From: DASWJQ01 sp036397095
GTDB lineage: Bacteria; Chloroflexota; Anaerolineae; Anaerolineales; E44-bin32
Direction of reading: 5' to 3'
Assembly (NCBI GenBank): GCA_036397095.1
Contig: DASWJQ010000085.1
Location: 1 to 64,000 of the forward strand
Length of the DNA stretch: 64,000 nucleotides
Shown here: positions 7,574 to 16,260 of the stretch, piece after piece
Position numbering within the stretch: position 1 is the first letter of the stretch
How the letters are laid out: each line of letters opens with the position of its first letter
Notes under the pieces: model-generated
Told to the model about the DNA's origin: nothing
Databases searched by the model: none
Seen by the model: the letters and a program-made list of their open reading frames with translations, nothing else
Translations under genes and position numbers: made by a program

Positions 7574-10500
7574 CAATCCATCATGGCTGGTCCGGCCCGG
7601 ACCGCATTGTCTCCCAAGAGGCGCTGCAATTGGGCGACCAACTCCGAGCAGTAGCCGGTAGTTGAGTTGGGGAACTCAAGGCGATATTGACGGGAGGACT
7701 CGAAGATATGGAAGGTGAATCGGTCATGGCCGGGATACGAAGTCAGCAGCCCGTGGACACGCCGCAGGCGCAGCGCGTCCCGCTGCTTGTCTCCCGTTGA
7801 ATGTAGCTCGATCGTGAGCCGCTGCTCGCTGCCATCGAGCGCCGTGCCGGGATGGCGGCCAGGCGGGTCGGGCTGGTTATTCCGTCCATCCGTCGGCTCG
7901 CCGCCATTACTTGATGGGTTTGGCGGCCCCTCATCGGATGAACCAGCCTCGGTCGAACCATCGTGGGTGGCGCCAGGCTTGGTCGGCTCAGCGTCGGCTG
8001 GCAGGTTGGCGCCGGTGGCCGGCTCGGGCGGTGCGGGGTTGCCCCTCTCCGGGTCCAGCGGCGGCAAGTCCCTGGCAGTACCAGACGACCCGCCGCTGGA
8101 GGGCCGCAGGCTGGTCTCCTCGTGCATCTCGTCCACCAGAATCTTTGGGTCGCCACGGCCGGCATCGACCCGGCCATTGACCACCACCACCATATCCGGC
8201 TTGAGCCAGCCGACGATGTCCATCCAACCGCGGCTGAAGACGACCAGCTCGAGGCTCCCCTGCAAATCCTCCAGCGTGACGAAACCCATCGGCTTGCCGC
8301 TGCGCGTCTGATAGGGCCGGATATGGGTCACCAGCCCAGCCACCGTGACCGACTGGCCGTCGAGCGGCTCGTCGATCTCGGCGCTGAAGTGCGACACGAC
8401 CTCCGTTAACCGGTCCATATGCGGATTCAGTGGGTGGTCGGAAACATACAGCCCGAGCAGTTCCTTCTCCCAGGCCAATTGCTGTCGGCGAGGGATATCG
8501 TAACTGGCGGGCGGCAGGTTCAACCGCTCCTGGACCCCGGTCGCTTCGCCAAACATGGATAACTGACCGACCTCACGGGCACGAAACAGCGAGGCCGAAT
8601 AGCTCATGATGCGGTCCATCGACTCCAGCAACGCCACCCGCTTGCCCAGAGAGTCAAACGCCCCGACTCGAATCAGGCTTTCCATTGCCCGCTTGCCGAC
8701 CTGGCGCAAATCGACACGGCTGGCAAACTGGCGAATCGTCTCAAAGGGCCCGCTGGCGGCCCGCACCTGCAAGATGCATTCCACGGCCCCTTCGCCGACG
8801 TTTTTGATCGCCGCCAGGCCGTAACGGATGGCGGCCGTTCCATCCGCCCGGTCTTCAACCTCAAAATCGCTGCCGCTGGCGTTGACCTCCGGCGGCTCGA
8901 CGTCGATGCCCATCCGCCGGCAATCAGCGATGTACAGCGCCACTTTGCCCGTGTCGCCGCGAAAGACCGACATCAAAGCAGTCATGTACTCGACCGGATA
9001 ATGGGCCTTCAAGTAGGCGGTCTGCACGGCGATGACGCCGTAGTCGGCCGCGTGCGCCTTGTTGAAGCCGTAGCGGGCGAAGTTCTCCCAGTCATCGAAA
9101 ATATCAGCCGCCGTGGTCCGATCGATCCCTCGCTCGACCGCCCCTTCGATGAACATCTTGCGGTGCTTCTTGAGCTCCTTGGCCTTCTTCTTGGCGATAG
9201 CCTTACGCAGCCCATCGGCCTCGGCCGCCGTGTACCCTGCCAGGCGCATGGCGGCGAACATGATTTGTTCCTGGTAGACCGGAATGCCATAGGTCTCTTC
9301 GAAGATCGGCGCCAACGCCTCGTGACGATAGCTAACCTGCTCCTGACCATGCATGCGCCGGATGTAGGTCGGAATAAACTCAAGCGGCCCCGGCCGATAC
9401 AACGCCACCATGGCGATGACGTTCGCCAACTCCTTGGGCTTCATGTCCACCAGATAGCGGCGCATGCCAGCCCCTTCCACCTGGAAGACGCCCAGTACAT
9501 CACCGCGGCCTAACAGCTCGAAGGTCGCCGGGTCATCCACTGGAATCGACTGGATGTCGAGATCGACGCCGTGGCGGCGGCCGATCAGCTCACAGGCGCG
9601 CGCCATCACCGTTAGAGTCGACAGGCCCAAGAAGTCAATCTTGAGCAGCCCCAATGAGTCCAAAATCTGCATTTCGAACTGGGTGATGGCCCCGACCGGT
9701 GTGCCCTCCTGACCGCCCTTGGTCGGCCGGTGCAGCGGGATGTATTCGATCAAGGGCCTGTCGGTGATGATGACCCCCGCCGCGTGCGTGCCGGCGTTGC
9801 GCACCGTGCCCTCCAGCTTGGCGGCCGTGTCAATCAGTTCCCGCAGGTAGGGCGTCTCGTCGTAAGCCTGCTTCAATGGTGGAACGGTTTCCAGTGCCTG
9901 CGCAATATGGACCGGGTTGCCCGGGATATTGGGGATCAGCTTGGCCACCCGATCGACCTCGGGCAGAGGGATATCCATCACACGGCCTACATCGCGGATT
10001 GCCGCCCGGGCGCCAAGTGTGCCGAAGGTGATGATCTGGGCGACATTGTCGTGACCATACTTGCGCGCCGTGTACTCGAGCAGCTCATGCCGCCGGTCAT
10101 CCTGAAAATCGAGGTCGATGTCGGGCATCGAAACGCGGGAGGGATTCAGGAATCGTTCGAAGATCAGGCCGTGTTCAATCGGATCGACCAACGTGATCTT
10201 GAGCGCGTAGGCGACGATCGACCCGGCGGCCGAGCCCCGGGCGTTGTACCAGATGCCGTGCTCCTGGGCATAGCGCACCAGATCCCACACGATCAGGAAA
10301 TACGTGTCGAAGCCCATTTCGTGGATGATTCGCAGTTCGTCTTCCAGCCGCTGCTGGATCTCGGGATCCTGGGCTGCCGGGCCATAACGCCGCGTCAGCC
10401 CGGCCAAACAAAGCTCCCGCAGGTAGCCGTCGGCCGTCTTGCCCGGCGGCACCTCAAAGGCCGGCAGCCGGTAGCCTTTGAACCCCAGGTCCACCTGGCA

Positions 10501-11310
10501 GCGTTCGGCGATCATCAGCGTGTTGCTCAGGGCCCCGTCGACGTGCCCGAACAGCTCGGCCATCTCGGCGGCCGGTCGTAGGTAAAAGCTGCTGTCGGCC
10601 ATCCGCATCCGTCCGGGGTCCGACCGCAGCGCGCCGGTCTGAATGCAAAGCATAATGTCCTGCAGATCAGCATCTCCCGGCAGGACGTAGTGAACATCGT
10701 TGGTGGCCACATAACGCGCCTGGTAGCGCTTGCCCAACTCCAGCAGCTTACGATTGACCAAGTCGAGCTCCGGAATATCGTGGGACTGCAATTCGAAGAA
10801 GAAGCGGTCGGGGCCGAACACGTCGTAGTACCAATCGAGGCGGTCGGTGGCGCCCTGCTCATCACCGCGCTGCAGGGCGCGCGGCACGTCGGCCGATAGG
10901 CACCCGGTAGTGCAGATCAGTCCCTCATTGTGCTCGGCCAGGAAGTCCCGATCGATCCGGGGCCGATAGTAGAACCCTTCGAGTTGCGCGGCCGAAGCGA
11001 TGCGCAACAGGTTGCGGTAGCCGGTGTCATTCTCGGCCAACAGCAATAGATGGTAGGACCTGGCATCTTTCTGCGGATCGCGATCCTGCATCGATCGCCG
11101 CGCCAGGTAGGCTTCCATCCCGATAATCGGTTTGACGTCTTGGGCAATTGCCTCGCGGTAGAACTCAATGGCGCCGAACATCGTGCCGTGGTCGGTCAGC
11201 GCCAGCGCCGGCATTCCGAGTTCCTTGGCTCTCCCGACCAGCTTGGGCAGGTGGCTCAAGCCATCGAGTAGGGAGTACTCAGAATGCACATGCAGATGGA
11301 CGAAAGACAT
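7573..11310 (-). CDS. dnaE: DNA polymerase III alpha subunit
   Basis: Replicative polymerase, 1245 residues from the ATG at 11310 (MSFVHLHVHSEYSLLDG); the 27 extra codons upstream lack family similarity and run into the -10 element. N-terminal PHP domain (HxH motif HLHVHSEYS, residues about 4-12), polymerase palm with PDIDLDFQDDRR carrying catalytic Asp residues, helix-hairpin-helix region, and a C-terminal OB fold (VTVAGLVTHIRPYQTRSGKPMGFVTLED). Unusual is a linker of about 97 residues rich in Pro, Gly, Ser and Asp (about residues 1067-1163) between the OB fold and the last 82 residues. It is the first gene of an operon with two phosphofructokinases. Confidence 0.95.
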   Translation of the reverse strand: MSFVHLHVHSEYSLLDGLSHLPKLVGRAKELGMPALALTDHGTMFGAIEFYREAIAQDVKPIIGMEAYLARRSMQDRDPQKDARSYHLLLLAENDTGYRNLLRIASAAQLEGFYYRPRIDRDFLAEHNEGLICTTGCLSADVPRALQRGDEQGATDRLDWYYDVFGPDRFFFELQSHDIPELDLVNRKLLELGKRYQARYVATNDVHYVLPGDADLQDIMLCIQTGALRSDPGRMRMADSSFYLRPAAEMAELFGHVDGALSNTLMIAERCQVDLGFKGYRLPAFEVPPGKTADGYLRELCLAGLTRRYGPAAQDPEIQQRLEDELRIIHEMGFDTYFLIVWDLVRYAQEHGIWYNARGSAAGSIVAYALKITLVDPIEHGLIFERFLNPSRVSMPDIDLDFQDDRRHELLEYTARKYGHDNVAQIITFGTLGARAAIRDVGRVMDIPLPEVDRVAKLIPNIPGNPVHIAQALETVPPLKQAYDETPYLRELIDTAAKLEGTVRNAGTHAAGVIITDRPLIEYIPLHRPTKGGQEGTPVGAITQFEMQILDSLGLLKIDFLGLSTLTVMARACELIGRRHGVDLDIQSIPVDDPATFELLGRGDVLGVFQVEGAGMRRYLVDMKPKELANVIAMVALYRPGPLEFIPTYIRRMHGQEQVSYRHEALAPIFEETYGIPVYQEQIMFAAMRLAGYTAAEADGLRKAIAKKKAKELKKHRKMFIEGAVERGIDRTTAADIFDDWENFARYGFNKAHAADYGVIAVQTAYLKAHYPVEYMTALMSVFRGDTGKVALYIADCRRMGIDVEPPEVNASGSDFEVEDRADGTAAIRYGLAAIKNVGEGAVECILQVRAASGPFETIRQFASRVDLRQVGKRAMESLIRVGAFDSLGKRVALLESMDRIMSYSASLFRAREVGQLSMFGEATGVQERLNLPPASYDIPRRQQLAWEKELLGLYVSDHPLNPHMDRLTEVVSHFSAEIDEPLDGQSVTVAGLVTHIRPYQTRSGKPMGFVTLEDLQGSLELVVFSRGWMDIVGWLKPDMVVVVNGRVDAGRGDPKILVDEMHEETSLRPSSGGSSGTARDLPPLDPERGNPAPPEPATGANLPADAEPTKPGATHDGSTEAGSSDEGPPNPSSNGGEPTDGRNNQPDPPGRHPGTALDGSEQRLTIELHSTGDKQRDALRLRRVHGLLTSYPGHDRFTFHIFESSRQYRLEFPNSTTGYCSELVAQLQRLLGDNAVRAGPAMMD

Positions 11311-11358
11311 GCCGTCGCTTTCGAAGCAAACCAGTCCTGGTTGAGGCGAGCGTCTCGG

Positions 11359-11364
11359 ATTATA
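11359..11364 (-). promoter_or_regulatory. -10 element for the dnaE operon
   Basis: TATAAT on the minus strand, read 11364 to 11359. Transcription would begin near 11352, leaving a leader of about 42 nt before the dnaE ATG at 11310. The -35 region is poor. The 127-bp divergent region to the GH31 gene holds no other clear site. Confidence 0.5.
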
Positions 11365-11437
11365 TTCAAGGCCTCCAGCTTCCGCCAGCAAATGGCAGCC
11401 TGGAGGCCATCTTTTAAGGTTTGCCGCGGCCTATTCC

Positions 11438-13843
11438 ATGATTGAGGCACTCATGCGCTTGCTTGAAACCTTTCGCAACCTACGCTGGCTCGGGCTGCGC
11501 TCCGCCTGGCTCGCCCTGAAGTACGCCGTTCTGCGTGACCGGCTGGATCATCGCCACCAACGACGTGCCGAACCGGCGCCGGTCGACCCCGGCCGGCTCG
11601 TGCAGGCGGAGCCAGGCACCGCGGGCGCTGTCTTTACCTTCGAGCGAGCCGAACTCGGGTTGACCTTCATCCGGAGTGACGTGGTGCGGGTCGGTTGGCT
11701 GCCCGGCCAACCACCGCCGCCCATCGCCCAGGCCGGCGGTCCGGCCGAGCCCGTCGAATGTGAACTGACCCAGACCAACGATGGCTGGCGGCTGGCCAGC
11801 GACGAACTTGCCGTTTGGGTCGACGGGGCCGGCGCCCTTGCCTTTGCCCGAGCTGACGGTACGGTCCTGCGGCGGGAACGACCACCAACTCGCCAAGGTG
11901 ATCGTTGGTCATCATCAGCCATCTTGCGCCCCGAGGAGTCGATCTATGGGCTTGGTGAGCGCGTCGGCCAGTTCGACTTGCGGCCCGGCAACTACCGCTT
12001 GTGGAACAGCGAGCCCGGCGGCAGCTACGACCGAACCTATGACCCACTCTATCTGACGGCGCCGATCTACCACGGGATCCATCCCTCGGGAAGTTATCTG
12101 CTCTTCTATGAAAACCCGCATGATGGGCAGTTGGATGCGGCTGATTCGGTCCAGCTGACCTTCGAAGGCGGTCAGCTGCGCTACCTGTTTTTCGCCGGCG
12201 AACCCCGTCACACCCTTAAGCGGCTCGCCCAGCTGCTCGGACAACCGGCCATGGCCCCTCGCTGGTCGCTTGGCTATCACCAATCGCGCTGGGGCTACCT
12301 GACACAGGACCAGGTGCGTGAGGTCCTTAATGGCTTCGCCGACCACGATCTACCGCTGGCGGCGCTGCACCTCGACATTGACTACATGCGCGGCTACCGG
12401 GTGTTCACGGTCGATCAGCATGCCTTCCCGGACTTGTCCGGGCTGGCCAGGCGCCTGGAAAACGATCATGACGCCCGTCTGGTGTTGATCCTCGATCCGG
12501 GGGTCAAGGTCGATCCTGACTATGATTTCTACCGGCAGGGTGTCGAACGCGACGCCTTTGTACGGCTGCCCGGCGGACGGCGGCTTGAGGCCGTTGTCTG
12601 GCCCGGCCTGGTCTCGTTCCCTGATTTCAGTCATCCGGATGTGCGCCACTGGTGGGGCCAGGCCTATGCATTTCTGCTCGGACAAGGTGTCGCCGGGTTC
12701 TGGCACGACATGAATGAGCCCAGCACCTTCGCCGCCTGGGGCGACCGCACCTTCCCGCGTCAGGCCCAGCACCACCTCGATGGGCTGGGCGGGGACCACC
12801 GCACCGGTCACAATCTGTATGGACTGCAAATGAACCAGGCGGCCTACGAGGCCCTGCGCCAGCTGCAGCCCGACCGCCGCCCCTGGCTTCTTACCCGCTC
12901 GGGTTGGGCCGGCGTCGCCCGCTACGCCTGGACCTGGACCGGCGACACCGAGACCAGCTGGCAGGCGCTGGAACACACACTGGGAACCGTGCTGGGGATG
13001 GGATTGAGCGGCATTCCCTACTGCGGACCCGACATCGGCGGCTTTAGCGGCGCGCCCTCGGCCGAACTCTACCTGCGCTGGTTCCAACTGGCGGCCTTCC
13101 TTCCCTTCTTCCGCACCCACAGCTCAAAGACCAGCCCGCCGCGCGAGCCTTGGCAGTTTGGACCCGAAGTGCTTGCCGCCACACGCAGCCTGCTCCATTT
13201 GCGGCGCAGTCTGATGCCCTACCTGTACAGCCTGGCGGCCGAAGCCCATGAAGCGGGTTGGCCGTTGGCCCGGCCGCTGTTCTGGGCCGGCGAGCAGCAA
13301 GCCCCGGCGACCAGGTTGGGCGACTCATTCCTGCTTGGCGACCAGTTGCTGGTTGCCCCCGTTGTGACAGCCCACACCCGCAGCCGCCCCGTCTACTTTC
13401 CGGCGGGCAGCTGGTATGACTTCTGGAACGGCCAGCAGTACACGGGGCCTTCGGAGCGCGTGGTGGCCGCCGAACTCGACCGGGTCCCGCTGTTTGTCCG
13501 GGCCGGGGCGGTGCTCCCGCTCGAGGTCGAAGGTCGGCTCACCCTGCACCTGTATCCACCGGATAAAGGTGGGAACGTCAGCCAGCTCTACAGTGATGCC
13601 GGCGACGGGTATGGCCCGTCGCGCTGGGACCGCTTTGCGATGGCGTCCAGCGACCAGGGCTACCGCTTGACATGGCAGGCCGACGGTGAATTTGCTTTCC
13701 CCCACAAAACGGTCAACCTGATCCTCCATGGCCGACAGCCGGCGGCCTTGATGATCGATGGTGAGTCGAAAACGCTTGTCACTGAGGTGTCGGTGACGGC
13801 GCCCTTTGGCCAGGCGGACATCACGCTCTCATCGGATCCGTAG
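11438..13843 (+). CDS. Glycoside hydrolase family 31 alpha-glucosidase
   Basis: Retaining alpha-glycosidase, probably acting on maltodextrins or related alpha-glucosides. The GH31 nucleophile motif appears as GFWHDMNEPS at about residues 420-429, with the preceding LDIDYMRGYRVFTVD and later RSGWAGVARYAWTWTGD (acid/base region) typical of the family. There is no signal peptide, so it is expected to be cytosolic. 801 residues. The ATG at 11453 (MRLLETFRNL) has GAGG 5 nt upstream and may be the true start; the ATG at 11438 lacks an RBS. The gene stands alone between dnaE (divergent) and a bactofilin-like operon (convergent). Exact linkage specificity cannot be told. Confidence 0.9.
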   Translation: MIEALMRLLETFRNLRWLGLRSAWLALKYAVLRDRLDHRHQRRAEPAPVDPGRLVQAEPGTAGAVFTFERAELGLTFIRSDVVRVGWLPGQPPPPIAQAGGPAEPVECELTQTNDGWRLASDELAVWVDGAGALAFARADGTVLRRERPPTRQGDRWSSSAILRPEESIYGLGERVGQFDLRPGNYRLWNSEPGGSYDRTYDPLYLTAPIYHGIHPSGSYLLFYENPHDGQLDAADSVQLTFEGGQLRYLFFAGEPRHTLKRLAQLLGQPAMAPRWSLGYHQSRWGYLTQDQVREVLNGFADHDLPLAALHLDIDYMRGYRVFTVDQHAFPDLSGLARRLENDHDARLVLILDPGVKVDPDYDFYRQGVERDAFVRLPGGRRLEAVVWPGLVSFPDFSHPDVRHWWGQAYAFLLGQGVAGFWHDMNEPSTFAAWGDRTFPRQAQHHLDGLGGDHRTGHNLYGLQMNQAAYEALRQLQPDRRPWLLTRSGWAGVARYAWTWTGDTETSWQALEHTLGTVLGMGLSGIPYCGPDIGGFSGAPSAELYLRWFQLAAFLPFFRTHSSKTSPPREPWQFGPEVLAATRSLLHLRRSLMPYLYSLAAEAHEAGWPLARPLFWAGEQQAPATRLGDSFLLGDQLLVAPVVTAHTRSRPVYFPAGSWYDFWNGQQYTGPSERVVAAELDRVPLFVRAGAVLPLEVEGRLTLHLYPPDKGGNVSQLYSDAGDGYGPSRWDRFAMASSDQGYRLTWQADGEFAFPHKTVNLILHGRQPAALMIDGESKTLVTEVSVTAPFGQADITLSSDP

Positions 13844-13872
13844 TCGTCGCATAGCGGGTGCCACCACCTCTT

Positions 13873-13900
13873 GTAGGGACGTTGTATACAACGTCCCCAC
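13873..13900. repeat. Palindromic repeat, family A (copy 1)
   Basis: A 28-bp palindrome with arm GTAGGGACGTTGTA followed by its reverse complement, with one mismatch (…CCCCAC at the end). A perfect copy is at 24561-24588 and a degenerate one at 24777-24804. It lies in the gap after the GH31 gene. Confidence 0.8.
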
Positions 13901-13922
13901 AACGTCCCTGGCTCCCCAGACA

Positions 13923-13954
13923 CGAAGGGGCGGGTCTTATGACCCGCCCCTTCG
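13923..13954. terminator. Strong hairpin between convergent genes
   Basis: A perfect 14-bp stem CGAAGGGGCGGGTC / GACCCGCCCCTTCG with loop TTAT. It lies between the ends of the GH31 gene (+) and the bactofilin-like gene (-). There is no clear U-tract on either strand, so it may be a bidirectional terminator or another palindromic repeat; either reading is an inference. Confidence 0.45.
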
Positions 13955-14002
13955 CCTATGGATGCGCCTGTCGCCGGTGCTGGGACGATGCAAGCAGTGT
14001 CC

Positions 14003-14989
14003 CTACTCGTCCGACTTGGCGCGCTTGATGCTCGAGCCTGACGCGGCGGGCTCGAGCATCACATACTCACGGCTGCCAAAGCGCGTCAGGATCACACCGC
14101 CCAGGCCGATCGAGGCCACCAGGAAGGGTGCAATCCAGCCCACGCACGGGATCAGGCCGATGCCGCCGATAACGAAGGTCAAGAGCAGTGTGCCCAACCC
14201 GGCGGCCGCCGCCGCATGCAGCTCCCAGTTGAGAGCTGTCGCCATGCGCCGGCCGACTTCCAGGCCGACTGCGATCCAGCCGAAGACGGCTGCCACGATC
14301 AGGACAACAAACCCAATCAGGCTGACCGGCGACAGCAGGATCGTGATCAGCAGCAGCCCCAGCAGCAAGGGTGCCACCAGGAAAGTCAGCAAACCGAGGC
14401 CACCGGTCGCCAGTGGATTGGCTACGATCGCATCGGCCGTGCGCTCGGTCGGCGTTGGCCAGAACATCACGATCAGGACAGCCAGCGCAGCCAGCATCAG
14501 TGTGCGGAAGATGAACCACAGAATCGATAGGATCGGCGACCAACTCATCTCCCAGCGGGGGACCACGCGGTCGACCCGCGGCAGGAAGCGGAAGTCGAAG
14601 CCGTCCTCATCCACGATATCACCCTGCACTTGCGCTCCCGGCGACTGAACGACGTTGCCGCCGAAGGAGATGATGTCGCCTTGTACAACGGCCGCGCCGA
14701 GCAGGTTGATATTGCCGCCAAACACTGTGACGCCGCCGGTAATGGTCGCCGCAGATACGGCATTGCCACCCATCACCAGCATCGAACCATCGACCGACGA
14801 GCCCTCTTCCAGGGTGACATTGCCACCGAGCACGACCAGATCGCCTTCCATCGTCTGGCCGGCTTCCAACGTGTAGGAGCCGCCCAATACGACCCGGCCG
14901 TCCTCCGTGCCCCCCTGCGCCAATGCCCCCAACGGCAGGGCCAGTGCAAGCACGGCGACCAGCGCCAGACTCATCAAAATGCGTTTCAT
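14003..14989 (-). CDS. Bactofilin-like/polymer-forming protein with membrane helices
   Basis: A signal peptide (residues 1-25) is followed by a short beta-solenoid of repeated G(D/S)xxxxGGNVxL strands (about 35-125; e.g. DLVVLGGNVTLEEGSSVDG), as in bactofilin and polymer-forming domains. After this come about four membrane segments (about 150-300). The architecture suggests an extracytoplasmic beta-helical head on a membrane anchor. Its ATG overlaps the anti-sigma stop (ATGA), so it is the third gene of a sigma / anti-sigma operon and probably a target or component of that envelope response. 328 residues. Function beyond structure unknown. Confidence 0.75.
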   Translation of the reverse strand: MKRILMSLALVAVLALALPLGALAQGGTEDGRVVLGGSYTLEAGQTMEGDLVVLGGNVTLEEGSSVDGSMLVMGGNAVSAATITGGVTVFGGNINLLGAAVVQGDIISFGGNVVQSPGAQVQGDIVDEDGFDFRFLPRVDRVVPRWEMSWSPILSILWFIFRTLMLAALAVLIVMFWPTPTERTADAIVANPLATGGLGLLTFLVAPLLLGLLLITILLSPVSLIGFVVLIVAAVFGWIAVGLEVGRRMATALNWELHAAAAAGLGTLLLTFVIGGIGLIPCVGWIAPFLVASIGLGGVILTRFGSREYVMLEPAASGSSIKRAKSDE

Positions 14990-15549
14990 TGTGTATCTCC
15001 CATCCTCGATTGCCTAGATGCGAACCGATAGACCGCAGCCGCCCACAGGCCACCCAGGCCGAGGTAGGTTGCCACACCAAGTCCGGTCAGCGCCACCAAC
15101 AGCGAGTAGCGCCACAGGGTTACGCCGCCCGGCGGCAGCACCCGCACACCATGCCCGATCACGTCGACCACGGAGGCCAGCGCTGCCCGCAGGACGACCA
15201 GCTGTTTGACCAGCTGGCCGGCGCCTTCGGCCAAGCCGGCCGCTCCGGCATACAGCAGGGCAATGGCCAGTGCCACCGACCCAGCCAGGATGGCGCCGAA
15301 GGTCACCCAGATCTGGCGCTGATGGCGCACCCGCCGCCTGGCAGCCAGCCGCCCCACAAACCGGGCCGAGAATCCTGCCGGGGCCACGGCCGCCGTCGAG
15401 CGGGTCAACAAGAGTTGAACCTCGGCCCAGGCCTGCTGCTGCCGCCCGCACTGCGGACAGCCGGCCAGATGGTGGGCCAGTTCGGTGGCTTGGGCCTCGG
15501 TCAGCGGCTCGTCGGAGACGATCCACTCACTGAAGGGTAGGTGCTTCAT
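14986..15549 (-). CDS. Zinc-finger anti-sigma factor, membrane protein
   Basis: Start at the ATG at 15549 (MKHLPFSEWIVSDEPLTEAQ), inside the end of the sigma gene (23-nt overlap); the longer frame to 15693 lies wholly within the sigma gene. Residues about 24-36 carry the anti-sigma HxxxCxxC zinc motif (HHLAGCPQC). Two or more membrane segments follow (about 75-97 and 150-175). By family knowledge such proteins hold the cognate ECF sigma at the membrane. 187 residues. The overlap with both neighbours indicates a tightly coupled operon. Confidence 0.85.
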   Translation of the reverse strand: MKHLPFSEWIVSDEPLTEAQATELAHHLAGCPQCGRQQQAWAEVQLLLTRSTAAVAPAGFSARFVGRLAARRRVRHQRQIWVTFGAILAGSVALAIALLYAGAAGLAEGAGQLVKQLVVLRAALASVVDVIGHGVRVLPPGGVTLWRYSLLVALTGLGVATYLGLGGLWAAAVYRFASRQSRMGDTQ

Positions 15550-16141
15550 CGGTTCTCCCTTCCGCCCACGGGGCCTCTTGCTGCCGCGCCTGCCAGGCAT
15601 CAGCCAGCTCATTGCGCGCCCGGTGCAGTCGGCTCTTGACAGCACTTTGCGACAACGATAAGGTCTCGGCGATGTCGGCATAGGACAGGTCATTCCAATA
15701 GCACAGAATGACTGCCGCCCGATCGGTCGGGCTCAAGTCGTCCAGCAGCCGCCTGACCGCCTGATCGGATTCCGCCTGGCTTAACCGGCCTTCCAGCGGC
15801 TCGGCGGGATCGGCGATGCGCTCACGGTTCGCCATCGTGTTCAGCGAAACCCAACGCAGCCGCCGGCGCCGCAGCCGGTCGACACAGTGGTTGGAGGTGA
15901 TCGACAGCAGCCAGGTGACGAACCTGCGCTCGGGGTCGTAGCGGCTCAGGTTGCGGTAGGCCTTGAGAAAGGCCTCCTGGGCCGCGTCCTCGGCTTCGGC
16001 CGGGTCGTCCAGCATGCGGTAGCATAGGTTGAACACCGGTCCCTGGAACGCCTCCACCAATCGCCCAAAAGCTTCGTCGTCACCGCCGATGGCTGCTGCC
16101 AGCCACTGCGCCTCTTCCGCTGTACGTACGGTTGCTGTCAA
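15527..16141 (-). CDS. ECF RNA polymerase sigma factor
   Basis: A 204-residue sigma-70 family factor of ECF type with region 2 (about 30-95: EAEDAAQEAFLKAYRN... FVTWLLSITSNHCVDRLRRRR) and region 4 (about 140-190: LSYADIAETLSLSQSAVKSRLHRARNEL). The start is a TTG at 16141: an in-frame stop lies 11 codons upstream and no ATG or GTG is available in the N-terminal part; AGGTG precedes it. The downstream zinc-finger anti-sigma and bactofilin-like gene overlap or abut it. It probably controls an envelope-related regulon including itself; the recognised promoter is not known. Confidence 0.92.
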   Translation of the reverse strand: MTATVRTAEEAQWLAAAIGGDDEAFGRLVEAFQGPVFNLCYRMLDDPAEAEDAAQEAFLKAYRNLSRYDPERRFVTWLLSITSNHCVDRLRRRRLRWVSLNTMANRERIADPAEPLEGRLSQAESDQAVRRLLDDLSPTDRAAVILCYWNDLSYADIAETLSLSQSAVKSRLHRARNELADAWQARQQEAPWAEGRTDEAPTLQ

Positions 16142-16260
16142 GGATGCACCTGTGGTTCGGCGCTGCGGTCTCTATGCTTCTTTACGCAGCAGCGCCAGCA
16201 AAGTTGCACAAAGCCTTGGTTGCGGGGAAAACACCACCTACGGTCGACTGGTGGGAATCG

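Noticed and set aside
9730..10581. A 283-residue plus-strand open frame
   Set aside because: Antisense to dnaE within conserved polymerase motifs.
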